From: Intrasporangium flavum
Lineage (GTDB): Bacteria; Actinomycetota; Actinomycetes; Actinomycetales; Dermatophilaceae
Reading direction: 5' to 3'
Assembly: GCF_001956915.1 (NCBI RefSeq)
Contig: NZ_MLJO01000010.1
Location: 248,001 to 312,000, forward strand
Length of the DNA stretch: 64,000 bases
Part shown: piece after piece, positions 27,743-36,857 of the stretch
How positions within the stretch are numbered: the first letter of the stretch is position 1
How the letters are laid out: every line of letters begins with the position of its first letter
Made by a program: the position numbers and the translations under genes
Notes under the pieces: generated by a model
The model's database searches: none
Seen by the model: only the letters and a program-made list of their open reading frames with translations
Told to the model about the DNA's origin: nothing

Positions 27743-29362
27743 ATGTCCGACCAGTCGCACGGGCCTGCCGGCCCCGCGGGCGGCCCGCAGCCCGCGCCGC
27801 AGTCCTACTCCTACCCCGGCGCCCCGGACGCGTCCGGGGCCACCGACCCGACGCAGGGCGTCGCCCTCGCCGACGAGCCGTCGACGCCCGGTGCGGGCAG
27901 GAGCCGGCGCACCGGACTGCTCGCCGGCGGCATCGCGGCCGTCGTGCTGCTCGGCGGTGCCGGCGTCTTCGCCGCCCAGCAGCTGAGCGGGGGCGGTTCG
28001 CAGCCGGCCGACGTCCTGCCGGGCGACGCCTACGCGTACGTGCGCCTCGACATCGACCCCTCGGCCGGGCAGAAGATCGCGGCCGTGCGGTTCCTCGGCA
28101 AGGTGCCGCAGATCCAGAGCACGCTCGGCAGCGGCGACCCCCGCAAGAAGCTGTGGGACCTCGCCGCGAAGGACTCCGGCGAGGCCTGCATGAAGGCCTT
28201 CAACTACGACGCCGACATCGCGCCGTGGCTCGGCGACCGCATCGGCCTCGCCCTGCGGCCCGGCGGCACGAAGGACACCCCGAACCTCGCCGTCGCGGTG
28301 CAGGTCAAGGACGAGGACGCCGCCCGCACGACGCTGACCAAGCTGCAGAAGTGCGGCGACAGCGGCTCCGACAGCGACCTGCGCATGACGGACGGCTACG
28401 CCGTCATCACGCCCAAGGGTCAGGGCGACGCGACGCTGGCGGCCACCGCCAAGGGCAGCCTCGCCCAGAACACGACGTTCACCGGCGACATGTCCGCCCT
28501 CGGCGAGCAGGGCGTCGTGTCGGCGTGGATGGACATGGGCCGGGGCATGCCCGAGCTGCAGAAGCTCGGCGGCTCCGAGATGGCCTCCTCCCTCGGCATG
28601 GGGACCGTGCCCACGGCCAACGCCAAGGGCCGCGTGGCCACGGCGCTCCGGTTCGACAGCGACTACGTCGAGCTCGCCGGCCTCGTCCGCGGCGCCGACG
28701 CGACCACGACCGTCAAGGGCAGCGGCGCGGAGATGGCCAACCTCCCGGCCAACACGATGGCGGCCCTGCAGGTGTCGGGTGCCGACCAGTCCATCGACGC
28801 GGGCTGGCCCGCCGTCAAGAAGCAGCTCGACGCCCTCGCGGGCGGCGGCCAGGACGACATCGTCGCCATGGCCGAGCAGCAGCTCGGGATCAAGCTGCCC
28901 GACGACCTCAAGGCCCTGCTCGGCCGGTCCTTCACCGTCTCGCTGCCCGACCAGGACTTCCAGTCCGCGGCCCCGGCCGTCGGCGTCAAGATCGTCTCGA
29001 GCGACGCCAAGCGCGCCGACGGCGTCATCACCAAGCTGCTCCGGGCGGCCGGTGGCGGGGTCGACCTCACGCACCACGTCGACGGTGACAAGGTCTACGT
29101 CGCGACGACCTCCGACTACGCGGACGACCTCAAGGCCGGTGGCCGCCTCGGCGACACCGACGCCTTCAAGCAGGCCGTCGGCGACGTCAGCGGTTCCAAC
29201 GCCGCGATGTTCTTCGACCTCGACAAGCTCGAGAAGCTCTACCTCAGCGGCGTCCACGGCCAGGAGAAGACCTTCCTCGAGTCGCTCAAGGCCGTCGGCC
29301 TCAACGCCACGCAGACCGCCCCGGGCGAGGCCACGTTCTCGCTGCGCGTCCTGGGCAACTGA
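27743..29362 (+). CDS. DUF3352 single-pass membrane protein
   Basis: Protein of 539 residues. Residues 1-50 are Pro/Ala/Gly-rich and cytoplasmic, then comes one transmembrane helix (about 55-78, TGLLAGGIAAVVLLGGAGVF). A large extracytoplasmic DUF3352 domain starts at DVLPGDAYAYVRLDIDPSAG. Two cysteines (CMKAFNYDADIAPWLG and KCGDSG) could form a disulfide. Function unknown. It has its own terminator hairpin and lies divergent to DUF3046. Confidence 0.85.
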   Translation: MSDQSHGPAGPAGGPQPAPQSYSYPGAPDASGATDPTQGVALADEPSTPGAGRSRRTGLLAGGIAAVVLLGGAGVFAAQQLSGGGSQPADVLPGDAYAYVRLDIDPSAGQKIAAVRFLGKVPQIQSTLGSGDPRKKLWDLAAKDSGEACMKAFNYDADIAPWLGDRIGLALRPGGTKDTPNLAVAVQVKDEDAARTTLTKLQKCGDSGSDSDLRMTDGYAVITPKGQGDATLAATAKGSLAQNTTFTGDMSALGEQGVVSAWMDMGRGMPELQKLGGSEMASSLGMGTVPTANAKGRVATALRFDSDYVELAGLVRGADATTTVKGSGAEMANLPANTMAALQVSGADQSIDAGWPAVKKQLDALAGGGQDDIVAMAEQQLGIKLPDDLKALLGRSFTVSLPDQDFQSAAPAVGVKIVSSDAKRADGVITKLLRAAGGGVDLTHHVDGDKVYVATTSDYADDLKAGGRLGDTDAFKQAVGDVSGSNAAMFFDLDKLEKLYLSGVHGQEKTFLESLKAVGLNATQTAPGEATFSLRVLGN

Positions 29363-29406
29363 CGCCGGCCGCACCACCTGCACACGGCCACCCGGTCCCG
29401 GGTGCG

Positions 29407-29436
29407 CGAAGGGCCCCGCCTCGGCGGGGCCCTTCG
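29407..29436. terminator. Bidirectional hairpin terminator
   Basis: Perfect 14-bp GC stem (29407-29420 with 29423-29436), between the convergent ends of the DUF3352 gene and the epimerase gene. Confidence 0.8.
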
Positions 29437-29464
29437 TCGTGGCGGCTTCGTCAGGCGCGGACGG

Positions 29465-30571
29465 TCAGGCGCGGACGGACAAGCCGGCGACCCCGAAGCC
29501 CGACGCGTCGGGCAGGCGGATCTCGTTGCCCGAGTAGGCGATCCCACCGTCGACCGGCGAGGTGACCGACCACCAGGCGGCGTCGAGGTCGCTCACCTCG
29601 GTGGTCGGCTCGGCGGCGACGAGCGCGGCCGCGGCTCCGACGCCGACGTGCGACTCCATCATCGAGCCGACGATGGTGCGCAGGCCGGCGTCGTGCGCGC
29701 GGCGCAGCAGGTCGCGGCCGACGGCGAGCGACCCGCACTTGGCCAGCTTGACGTTGACGAGGTCGGCGGCGCCGAGGCGGATGATCCGCTCGAGGTCGTA
29801 GGGCCCGAAGCACGACTCGTCGGCCATGACCGGGAGCCCGACGCGCTCGCGCACCCACGCCAGCCCCTCGATGTCGTCGGCGACGACGGGCTGCTCGACG
29901 AACTCGACGCCGAGGTCGGCCACCTCCAGCGCCCGGATGACGCGGACGGCCTCCTCGCGCGTCCACCCCTGGTTGGCGTCGAGGCGGATCGCGACGCCCG
30001 GCCCGACGGCGTCGCGCACGGAGGCGACCCGCTGGACGTCGGTGTCGGCGTCGGTGCCGACCTTCATCTTCAGGGTGGTGAAGCCGTCCGCGACGCGGGA
30101 ACGGGCCGTGTCGGCGAGGTCGGCGGCATCGCCGGCCGACAGCGTGACGTCGGTGACGAGCACCCGTTCCGGGACGCGTCGGCCCTCGGCGAGCAGCGTG
30201 GCGACGGAGACGCCCTCGGCCTGCGCCAGCAGGTCGTGAAGGGCGGCGTCGAGGGCGGCCTTGGCGCCGAAGTTGCGCGCCACCGTGCGGGCGACGACCC
30301 GTCCGAGGGCGGTGAGGTCGTCGAGGTCGTCGAGCGCGTGGCCCGTCACCGCCGGGGCGAGCATCTGCTCGAGGCAGGCGGTGGCGCTCGCGAGCGACTC
30401 GCCGGTGACCTGCCACACCTGCGGCGCCTCGCCCCACCCGACGCGGCCGTCGCTGTCGGTCACGCGGACGAGCACCGTGTCGACGGTCTCGGTGCGGCGC
30501 AGCGCGGTGACGAACGGGGTGTGGAGCGGGACGGACGACGGTGTGGTCTCGACGCGGACGACGGTGGTCAC
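29465..30571 (-). CDS. Dipeptide epimerase (L-Ala-D/L-Glu type), enolase superfamily
   Basis: Protein of 368 residues in the muconate-lactonizing subgroup of enolases. Lys168-x-Lys170 is the catalytic KxK pair; metal ligands are Asp198, Glu226 and Asp251; Lys275 is the opposing base. Asp328-x-Asp330 matches the DxD that binds the peptide amino group in dipeptide epimerases, which supports this over mandelate racemase or succinylbenzoate synthase. The offsets from the Bacillus YkfB residues are constant (+7). The GTG start overlaps the stop of the beta-lactamase-fold gene. Probable role: recycling of murein-derived dipeptides. Confidence 0.85.
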   Translation of the reverse strand: MTTVVRVETTPSSVPLHTPFVTALRRTETVDTVLVRVTDSDGRVGWGEAPQVWQVTGESLASATACLEQMLAPAVTGHALDDLDDLTALGRVVARTVARNFGAKAALDAALHDLLAQAEGVSVATLLAEGRRVPERVLVTDVTLSAGDAADLADTARSRVADGFTTLKMKVGTDADTDVQRVASVRDAVGPGVAIRLDANQGWTREEAVRVIRALEVADLGVEFVEQPVVADDIEGLAWVRERVGLPVMADESCFGPYDLERIIRLGAADLVNVKLAKCGSLAVGRDLLRRAHDAGLRTIVGSMMESHVGVGAAAALVAAEPTTEVSDLDAAWWSVTSPVDGGIAYSGNEIRLPDASGFGVAGLSVRA

Positions 30572-31422
30572 GCGGTCACCGCCCCGGCGTGGGTGGCGGC
30601 CCAGACGTCGCGGGCGACGTCGGCGACCAGGGCGGCGGCCTCCGCCTCGTCGAGGTCGACCGTCGTGCAGACGGCCAGCACGAACGGCTCCTCCCCGACC
30701 GGCCGCACGAGGGCGACGTCGTGCGACACCCCGGGGATCCAGCCGGACTTGCTCGCCGTGGGCGTGCCGGCGGGCAGGCCGGCGGGCACCTGGTCGAGGT
30801 GCTGCTGGCGGGCCAGGATCGCCTCCACCGGGCCGAGCACCGGCTCGCCCCCGAGGGCCGGCTCTCGTCGGCCGACCGCCGCCATGAGGAGGCCGAGGTC
30901 CGCCGCCGTGACCGTGTTGGTGATGCCGGCCGCGCGCGCCGCGGCGTCCTCGATGCCCCGCCCCACGACGGTCGTGCCGGAGCAGCGGGCGAGGCGCAGC
31001 ACCTCGGCCACCTCGGAGAGGCCGACGACGTCGATGAGCAGGTTGGTCGCGAGGTTGCCCGAGTGGGTGATGGCGTGCTCGGCGAGCTCGCGCAGGGTGC
31101 GGGTGGCCCCGACGGCCGCCCAGGTGTCGGGGTCCTGGTCGTCGCCCTCGTCCATGGCGAACGGCGAGCCGTCGAGGACCGAGACGAAGGCGTTGTGCAC
31201 CGGGTAGGAGGCGTCGAGGTCGAGCTCGCCGCGCACGACGCGTCGCATGGCCGCGACGACGAGCGGCAGCTTCATCGTGGAGGCCGCGTAGTGGGGCGCG
31301 TCGGCGTCGTGGGACCACACGGCGCGGCCGTCGAGGTCACCGAGCCAGACGGACAGGGTCGCCCCGTCCGGGTGCCCGAGGCTGGTCAGGCGTGAGTCGA
31401 GGTCCGTGAAGGGCGAGGGCAC
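30568..31422 (-). CDS. Class A beta-lactamase-fold serine hydrolase without signal peptide
   Basis: Protein of 284 residues with the class A motifs: Ser48-Thr-Met-Lys51, Ser121-Gly-Asn123, a Glu158-containing omega-loop-like segment, and Lys225-Ser-Gly227. No signal peptide precedes the fold, so it is probably cytoplasmic and not a periplasmic antibiotic-destroying enzyme; related actinobacterial proteins are annotated simply as serine hydrolases. Translational coupling with the dipeptide epimerase points to peptidoglycan-fragment metabolism. The start is GTG 31422. Confidence 0.85.
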   Translation of the reverse strand: MPSPFTDLDSRLTSLGHPDGATLSVWLGDLDGRAVWSHDADAPHYAASTMKLPLVVAAMRRVVRGELDLDASYPVHNAFVSVLDGSPFAMDEGDDQDPDTWAAVGATRTLRELAEHAITHSGNLATNLLIDVVGLSEVAEVLRLARCSGTTVVGRGIEDAAARAAGITNTVTAADLGLLMAAVGRREPALGGEPVLGPVEAILARQQHLDQVPAGLPAGTPTASKSGWIPGVSHDVALVRPVGEEPFVLAVCTTVDLDEAEAAALVADVARDVWAATHAGAVTA

Positions 31423-31439
31423 CCTCGCACGGTAGACGA

Positions 31440-31742
31440 TCAGGCCGCGGAGGCCGACACGACCTCGCCCGTGGCCACGGGGAGCCGGACGGCGGGCGCC
31501 AGTCCTTCGCTCTCGGCCATCCGGGCGGAGACGTCGATGAGCACCTGGGACAGCGGGGTGTCGAGGGCGCCGCAGATCGAGGCGAGCAGCTCGGAGGAGG
31601 CCTCCTTCTCGCCGCGCTCGACCTCGGAGAGGTAACCGAGCGAGACCGACGCGGTGGCCGAGACCTCACGGAGCGTACGGCCCTGGGCGCGGCGGCGCTC
31701 ACGCAGGACGTCACCGAGCTCGCGTCGCAACAGTGTCGTCAT
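31440..31742 (-). CDS. clgR: XRE-type regulator ClgR
   Basis: Protein of 100 residues with a Cro/C1 helix-turn-helix at about residues 8-63 ([36 protein letters not shown]). The sequence and its place after pgsA-cinA identify ClgR, the actinobacterial activator of clp protease and stress genes. Its C-terminus ends in ...VVSASAA, the kind of small-residue tail recognised by Clp proteases in ClgR homologues. Confidence 0.9.
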   Translation of the reverse strand: MTTLLRRELGDVLRERRRAQGRTLREVSATASVSLGYLSEVERGEKEASSELLASICGALDTPLSQVLIDVSARMAESEGLAPAVRLPVATGEVVSASAA

Positions 31743-31802
31743 GCCGCCCTCCTCCAGGTCGTCGGTGTCGCGTGACGGGTGTGGCCCGTCGTCGGGTCGT
31801 GC

Positions 31803-32387
31803 TCAGTGGTCGGTGCCCGGTGCTCCGGGTGTCGACAGGCCTACCGTACCCCGAGGCTCCGCCACGGGCGCAGCGGTTCGGTGCGTGGCGCGTGTCTCCT
31901 CGAGGGCCAGGGCGAGGACGGCGGCGACCGTGCCGGCACGGACCTGCGCCCTGGTCCCGTTCAACCGCAGCAGGCGCGTCGCTGTTCCCGACGGGCCCGC
32001 GACGGCGACGTGCACGGTGCCGGCGGGCTTGCCCTCGGCGGGCCCCGGCCCGGCGACGCCGGTGGTGGCCACGCCCCACGTGGCCTCGAGGCGCTCGCGC
32101 ACGCCCTCGGCCATCGCGGCGGCGACCCCGGCGTCGACGGTGCCGACGCGTTCCAGCAGGTCGGCGGGCACGCCGAGCAGCGAGGTCTTGAGGTCGGTCG
32201 CGTACGCGACGACGCCCCCGCGCAGGACGTTCGAGGCGCCCGGGGTGTCGGCGACGGTGGCGGCCACCAGGCCCGCGGTGAGCGACTCGGCGCAGGCGAG
32301 CGTCTCCCCCGCCTCGGTGAGCTCGGCGACGAGCGCCGCGCCCGACGCGTCAGCGCCCGACGCGTCAGCGCCCGACGCGTCAGTCAC
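31803..32387 (-). CDS. cinA: CinA C-terminal-type nicotinamide-nucleotide amidohydrolase
   Basis: Stand-alone PncC/CinA-C domain of 194 residues that deamidates nicotinamide mononucleotide. Motifs: CAESLTAGLVAATVADTPGA, RGGVVAYATDLKTSLLGV, TGVAGPGPAEGKPAGTV. The GTG start overlaps the pgsA stop by 8 bases. The first 15 residues are three copies of Asp-Ala-Ser-Gly-Ala encoded by a 15-bp tandem repeat, an odd N-terminus that is probably dispensable. Confidence 0.92.
   Translation of the reverse strand: MTDASGADASGADASGAALVAELTEAGETLACAESLTAGLVAATVADTPGASNVLRGGVVAYATDLKTSLLGVPADLLERVGTVDAGVAAAMAEGVRERLEATWGVATTGVAGPGPAEGKPAGTVHVAVAGPSGTATRLLRLNGTRAQVRAGTVAAVLALALEETRATHRTAAPVAEPRGTVGLSTPGAPGTDH
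32338..32382. repeat. 15-bp tandem repeat, three copies
   Basis: The unit GCGCCCGACGCGTCA (plus strand) is perfectly repeated three times across the pgsA/cinA junction and codes for repeated DASGA in CinA. Each unit contains the octamer GACGCGTC. Confidence 0.9.
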
Positions 32388-33084
32388 GGTGCGGGGTCCG
32401 CTCCTCGGGGCGCGTCGACGTCGGCGGGGTCGGCGACGTGCGGCGCAGCGCGCGCGCCTCGCGGCGCAGCCGGGTGCGCTCGCTCGTCTCGCGCAGCCGG
32501 GCGGCCTTGAAGACGTAGTCGATTCCGGACAGGACCGTCATGACCGTGGCGGCGCCGAGCACGACGTAGGCGACCGTGGTCCACACGTCGCCGAGAGGGA
32601 GCACCCAGAGCGGGAACGTCAGGGCGCCGAGCGACAGCGTCTGCAGCATCGTCTTGAGCTTGCCGCCACGCCCCGCGGGCATGACGCCGTGCCGGATGAC
32701 GACGAACCGCAGGACGGTGATGCCGATCTCGCGCACGAGGATGACGACGGTGACCCACCACCAGACGACCCCGAGCAGCGAGAGCCCGATGAAGGCCGTG
32801 CCGGTCAGCGCCTTGTCGGCGATCGGGTCGGCCACCTTGCCGAAGTTCGTGATCTCGCCGCGGCGCCGGGCCAGCTTGCCGTCGACGCCGTCGGTGACGG
32901 CCGCGACCGCGAAGACGACCCACGCCCAGAACCGCCACCACGGCTCGTGGCCGCCGTCCTGGAACAGGGCGAGGGCGTAGACCGGCACGAGGAGGAACCG
33001 GAGCACCGTCAGGGCGTTCGGCAGGTTCCAGTCGGTCGGCCGGGGGTTCGGGCCCTCACCCCGGTGGAAGGTGCTCGGCGTCAT
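32380..33084 (-). CDS. pgsA: Phosphatidylglycerophosphate synthase
   Basis: CDP-alcohol phosphotransferase of 234 residues making phosphatidylglycerol phosphate from CDP-diacylglycerol and glycerol 3-phosphate at the membrane. The active-site signature D-G-x2-x-G-K-x-A-R...G...D-x3-D is seen as [12 protein letters not shown] then ADPIAD. About five transmembrane helices. The ATG overlaps the rimO stop (ATGA). The C-terminal 35 residues are a basic, Thr/Pro-rich tail. Confidence 0.95.
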   Translation of the reverse strand: MTPSTFHRGEGPNPRPTDWNLPNALTVLRFLLVPVYALALFQDGGHEPWWRFWAWVVFAVAAVTDGVDGKLARRRGEITNFGKVADPIADKALTGTAFIGLSLLGVVWWWVTVVILVREIGITVLRFVVIRHGVMPAGRGGKLKTMLQTLSLGALTFPLWVLPLGDVWTTVAYVVLGAATVMTVLSGIDYVFKAARLRETSERTRLRREARALRRTSPTPPTSTRPEERTPHRD

Positions 33085-34571
33085 CGCGGCTCCGCGACGA
33101 GGTCGATCCCCTCGGTGTCGACGACGACGGCCGGCACGAGGTCGCCGACGGCGGGCACCGGCGCCCCGTCGGCGAGACGGAGGACCGTGACGCCGTCGAC
33201 GTCCGGGCCCTGGAAGGCGGCCCGCCCGACGGGCGCACCGCCGTCGTCGATCTCCTCGACGAGGACCACGACGGTCTCGCCGATGCGCTCCTCGGCCCGC
33301 TGGGCGTTGAGCTCCTCGACGAGGCGGGTGAAGCGGTCGAGCCGCTCGGCGACGACGGCGGGGTCGAGCTTGCCGTCGTAGGACTCGGCCTCGGTGCCGT
33401 CCTCGTCGGAGTAGCCGAAGACGCCGACGACGTCGAGGCGCGCCTCGGCGAGGAACGCCTCGAGCTCGTCGAGGTCCTCCTCGGTCTCGCCGGGGAAGCC
33501 GACGATGACGTTGCACCGGACGCCGGCCTCGGGGGCGTCGGCACGGACGCGGGCCAGCAGGTCGAGGAACGCCTGGCGCGAGCCGAAGCGCCGCATCCGG
33601 CGCAGCAGCGGCTCCGAGGCGTGCTGGAAGGAGATGTCGTAGTACGGCACGACGCCGGGCGTGGCCGCCATGGCCTCGAGCAGGCCGGGACGGATCTCGG
33701 CGGGCTGGAGGTAGGAGACGCGCACCCGCTCGATGCCCTCGATCGCCGTGAGCTCGGGCAGCAGCTTCTCGAGCAGGCCGAGGTCGCCGAGGTCCTTGCC
33801 GTAGGAGGTCGAGTTCTCGGAGACGAGGAAGAGCTCCTTGACGCCGCGGGCCGCGAGCCAGCGGGCCTCGGCCACGACGTCGGTCGGGCGCCGCGAGACG
33901 AAGGCGCCGCGGAACATCGGGATGGCGCAGAAGGAGCAGCGCCGGTCGCAGCCGGAGGCGATCTTGAGCGGGGCCCACGGGCGGCCGTCGAGGCGGGCCC
34001 GCACGACGCGCGGTCCGCTGGCGGGGACGGGGACGCCGTCGTCGACGACCGGGGCGGGGGCGGTGGCCTCGGGCGTCGACGCGTCGCCGTGGCCGGGCAG
34101 CGCCACCGCGGCGGCGCCGGCCTGGCGCGCGACCGGCGACAGCGGCAGCAGCGTGCGGCGGTCGCCGGGCGTGTGACTCTCGACCTGCCCGCCGTCGAGG
34201 ATCGTGCGCAGGTGCGCGCTCATGTCGCGGTAGGAGTCGAAGCCGAGCACGGCGTCGGCCTCGGGCAGCTGGTCGGCCAGCTGCTTGCCGTAGCGCTCGG
34301 CGAGGCAGCCGACGGCGACGACCTTCTGGGTGCGCCCGTGCTCCTTGAGGTCGTTCGCCTCGAGGAGGGCGTCGATGGAGTCCTTCTTGGCCTGCTCGAC
34401 GAACCCGCACGTGTTGACGACGGCGACATCGGCCTCCGACGCGTCGTCGACGAGGCGCCACCCCCCGGCCAGCAGGCGTCCGGCGAGCTCCTCGCTGTCG
34501 ACCTCGTTGCGGGTGCAGCCGAGGGTGACGAGGGCGACGCTGCGCTCAGTGGTCGGGAGGGGAGGGGCCAT
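33081..34571 (-). CDS. rimO: Ribosomal protein S12 methylthiotransferase
   Basis: Radical SAM enzyme of 496 residues that methylthiolates Asp of S12. UPF0004 cysteines: [36 protein letters not shown]. The radical SAM triad is [11 protein letters not shown] and a TRAM domain is C-terminal. The [12 protein letters not shown] phrase separates it from MiaB. It is first in the rimO-pgsA-cinA-clgR operon, where the first three genes overlap. Confidence 0.96.
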   Translation of the reverse strand: MAPPLPTTERSVALVTLGCTRNEVDSEELAGRLLAGGWRLVDDASEADVAVVNTCGFVEQAKKDSIDALLEANDLKEHGRTQKVVAVGCLAERYGKQLADQLPEADAVLGFDSYRDMSAHLRTILDGGQVESHTPGDRRTLLPLSPVARQAGAAAVALPGHGDASTPEATAPAPVVDDGVPVPASGPRVVRARLDGRPWAPLKIASGCDRRCSFCAIPMFRGAFVSRRPTDVVAEARWLAARGVKELFLVSENSTSYGKDLGDLGLLEKLLPELTAIEGIERVRVSYLQPAEIRPGLLEAMAATPGVVPYYDISFQHASEPLLRRMRRFGSRQAFLDLLARVRADAPEAGVRCNVIVGFPGETEEDLDELEAFLAEARLDVVGVFGYSDEDGTEAESYDGKLDPAVVAERLDRFTRLVEELNAQRAEERIGETVVVLVEEIDDGGAPVGRAAFQGPDVDGVTVLRLADGAPVPAVGDLVPAVVVDTEGIDLVAEPR

Positions 34572-34599
34572 GCGTCCACTCTAGATGGCGGGGTGTTCA

Positions 34600-35895
34600 A
34601 TGTCGGACATGCTCGGAGCGGACGGCCAGCGCCCCACCACGGACGACCCGGACACCTCGGACGAGACGGTCGGCGCCGGTGCCGCCGCGGCCCGGGACGT
34701 CGCCGACGCGTCCCTGTCCCGCGCGCGGCGGCTGCTCGCCGAGCACCCGCTCGTCGACGGCCACAACGACCTGCCGTGGGCGGCTCGCGAGCTGACGCGG
34801 TACGACTTCGAGGCGCTCGACGTGTCGGGCCGGCTCACCTCGACCCAGACCGACCTCCCGCGGCTGCGCGACGGCGGCGTGGGGGCGCAGTTCTGGTCGG
34901 TGTTCGTGCCGAGCACGCTGCCCGAGGGCGAGGCCGTCATCGCGACGCTCGAGCAGGTCGACGCCGTGCACCGCATGGTCGCGACGTGGCCCGGCGAGCT
35001 GGCCCTGGCGCTCAGCGCCGACGACGTCGAGGCCGCCCGAGCCGGCGGCCGGATCGCCTCGCTCCTCGGCGCCGAGGGCGGGCACTCGATCGGCTCCTCC
35101 CTCGCGGCGCTCCGGGCGCTGCACGCCCTCGGCGTCCGGTACCTGACGCTGACCCACAACGACAACACGCCCTGGGCCGACTCCGCGACCGACGTGCCCG
35201 CCGCCGGGGGGCTCACCGCCTTCGGCCACGAGGTGGTCCGCGAGATGAACCGCGTCGGCATGCTCGTCGACCTCAGCCACGTCGCCGCCACGACGATGCG
35301 CGCGGCGCTCGCGACGACCGCCGCGCCGGTCGTCTTCAGCCACTCCTCGGCGCTGGCCCTCTGCGACACGCCCCGCAACGTCCCCGACGACGTCCTCGCC
35401 GCCCTGCCGGCCAACGGCGGGGTCTGCATGGTGACGTTCGTGCCGGAGTTCGTCTCCCCCGACACCGCCGCGTGGCGCGTCGAGGCTGCCGCGGCCGCGG
35501 CCGAGGTCGGCGTCGACGCCAAGGACTGGGAGGCGTTCGGACGCTTCACCGCCACGTGGTCGCACGAGCACCCCAAGCCCGACGCGACGATCGCCCAGGT
35601 GGCCGACCACGTCGAGCACGTGCGCGAGGTCGCCGGCCTCGACCACGTCGGCATCGGCGGCGACTACGACGGCACCGACACCTTCCCGGTCGGCCTCGAG
35701 GACGTCAGCGGCTACCCGCGACTCGTGGCCGAACTGCTCGAGCGGCGCTGGTCCGACGACGAGGTTTCCCGGCTGGTGCGCGGCAACGTCCTGCGGGTGC
35801 TGCGCGACGCCGAGGCCGTGGCCCGCGACCTGCAGGCCACCCGCTCCCCCGCCATCGCCACCATCGAGCAGCTCGACGGCGACGCGTCCCGCTGA
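34600..35895 (+). CDS. Membrane (renal-type) dipeptidase, peptidase M19
   Basis: Zinc dipeptidase of about 431 residues. [10 protein letters not shown] carries His55 and Asp57 as metal ligands. [25 protein letters not shown] and [10 protein letters not shown] are the further M19 motifs, and GIGGDYDG is near the end. No signal peptide is seen. Starts at 34585, 34600 and 34609 are all ATG in frame; 34600 was preferred for its upstream GGGG. Such enzymes cleave dipeptides, including D-residue ones, so a link with the dipeptide epimerase 4 kb away is plausible. Confidence 0.9.
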   Translation: MSDMLGADGQRPTTDDPDTSDETVGAGAAAARDVADASLSRARRLLAEHPLVDGHNDLPWAARELTRYDFEALDVSGRLTSTQTDLPRLRDGGVGAQFWSVFVPSTLPEGEAVIATLEQVDAVHRMVATWPGELALALSADDVEAARAGGRIASLLGAEGGHSIGSSLAALRALHALGVRYLTLTHNDNTPWADSATDVPAAGGLTAFGHEVVREMNRVGMLVDLSHVAATTMRAALATTAAPVVFSHSSALALCDTPRNVPDDVLAALPANGGVCMVTFVPEFVSPDTAAWRVEAAAAAAEVGVDAKDWEAFGRFTATWSHEHPKPDATIAQVADHVEHVREVAGLDHVGIGGDYDGTDTFPVGLEDVSGYPRLVAELLERRWSDDEVSRLVRGNVLRVLRDAEAVARDLQATRSPAIATIEQLDGDASR

Positions 35896-35930
35896 GGCGA
35901 CGCGTCCCGCTGGGGCGACGCGTCAGCGCC
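35879..35930. repeat. 18-bp tandem repeat across a stop codon
   Basis: The unit GCGACGCGTCCCGCTGAG is followed by a near-identical copy and a partial third copy. The array spans the dipeptidase stop (35893-35895) and touches the end of the convergent channel gene. Confidence 0.85.
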
Positions 35931-36669
35931 GGAAGCGGGCGATGGTGAGCCCGACGAGCCGGGCGACGACGAGCGCGACGTAGAGCATGCCGGTGATCTG
36001 CTGCAGGAGCACGAACGCGCGGGCGTGCGGCTCGACGGCGTAGATGTCGGACAGCCCCGTGGAGGTCATCGTCGTGATCGACAGGTAGAGCAGCTCGAAC
36101 CACGTGCGGGTGCCGGGCTGCCCCGTCTCGCCGTAGATCGTGAAGGAGTGCGGCCAGACGACCTGGATGGCGAGGTAGACGTAGGCGAACCCCCACGCCA
36201 CGACGGTGAACGTCGCGCCGGTGGCGTAGAGCTCGTCCCGCGTCACCCAGTTGTCGGCGAACATGTACCGCAGCAGCCCGTAGCCGGTGTAGAGGTAGAA
36301 GAGGGCGTGGAGCACCGCGCTCCAGAACGTCAACGTCGCGTTGTCGGTCCAGATCGCCTCGGCGACGGTGAGCACGACGACGGGGCCGCCGAGGAGCACG
36401 GCCACCCACGTCAGGGCCGGCGTGGCGCGCACGGCCCGGACGGCCAGGAACAGCACGAGCAGTCCGATGAGCCCGAAGAGGGCGCGCGCCGCCTCCTGCA
36501 CGTCGCCGGTCCGGGTCTCGATGAACGGGTAGGCGAGCAGGGCCGCCAGCTGCGCGAAGAGCAGCAGGGCGCACGGCAGCTCGGCGACCTTGCGCCGCAG
36601 GCGGTCCCACCTGTTCGGGGGGCCCGGGCGACGGGGCGTCGACGGCCAGAGCTCGAGCGAGGCACTCAC
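35923..36669 (-). CDS. Ion channel-like membrane protein (Ion_trans_2 type)
   Basis: Protein of 248 residues with about six hydrophobic helices. The last two flank a pore-loop-like segment LLYLSITTMTSTGLSDIY, which aligns with the K+ channel filter but has TGLSD where TVGYGD is expected. The location next to kdp suggests ion homeostasis. The GTG start at 36669 has GGGAG directly against it, which is too close to be ideal. Without the GYG filter, potassium selectivity should not be assumed. Confidence 0.75.
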   Translation of the reverse strand: MSASLELWPSTPRRPGPPNRWDRLRRKVAELPCALLLFAQLAALLAYPFIETRTGDVQEAARALFGLIGLLVLFLAVRAVRATPALTWVAVLLGGPVVVLTVAEAIWTDNATLTFWSAVLHALFYLYTGYGLLRYMFADNWVTRDELYATGATFTVVAWGFAYVYLAIQVVWPHSFTIYGETGQPGTRTWFELLYLSITTMTSTGLSDIYAVEPHARAFVLLQQITGMLYVALVVARLVGLTIARFRR

Positions 36670-36692
36670 CTCCCGGAGCCTAGCCGCGGCGG

Positions 36693-36730
36693 CGTCAAGA
36701 ACGCGTCAAGAGCCGTCAGCCGCCCGTCAA
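36693..36730 (+). promoter_or_regulatory. Helix-phased CGTCA repeats before kdpF (candidate KdpE sites)
   Basis: Four direct copies of CGTCAA/CGTCAG start at 36693, 36704, 36714 and 36725, that is 11, 10 and 11 bp apart, within the 101-base gap between the channel gene and kdpF. OmpR-family regulators such as KdpE bind direct repeats with one-turn spacing. Binding is inferred, not shown. Confidence 0.55.
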
Positions 36731-36770
36731 CGCAGGGGGCGCCGTCGCGTGGCGGGCCTACGAAGGAGGC

Positions 36771-36857
36771 ATGACCGAGAACATCATCCTCGGCGTGGTC
36801 GGGCTGGCCCTCGTCGCCTACCTCGTCCACGTCCTCCTCCACGCGGACCGCTTCTGA
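36771..36857 (+). CDS. kdpF: KdpF, small subunit of the K+-transporting ATPase
   Basis: 28-residue peptide: one transmembrane helix ([20 protein letters not shown]) followed by a short basic tail. It stabilises the KdpABC complex. A perfect AAGGAGG ribosome site precedes the ATG. Its TGA shares one base with the kdpA ATG. Confidence 0.92.
   Translation: MTENIILGVVGLALVAYLVHVLLHADRF

Noticed and set aside
30568..31422. Antibiotic-resistance beta-lactamase
   Set aside because: No signal peptide, and coupling to a dipeptide epimerase argues for a housekeeping hydrolase; resistance cannot be claimed.
36670..36770. c-di-AMP (ydaO) riboswitch before kdp
   Set aside because: The gap is only 101 bases and lacks the ydaO core; direct repeats explain the pattern better.
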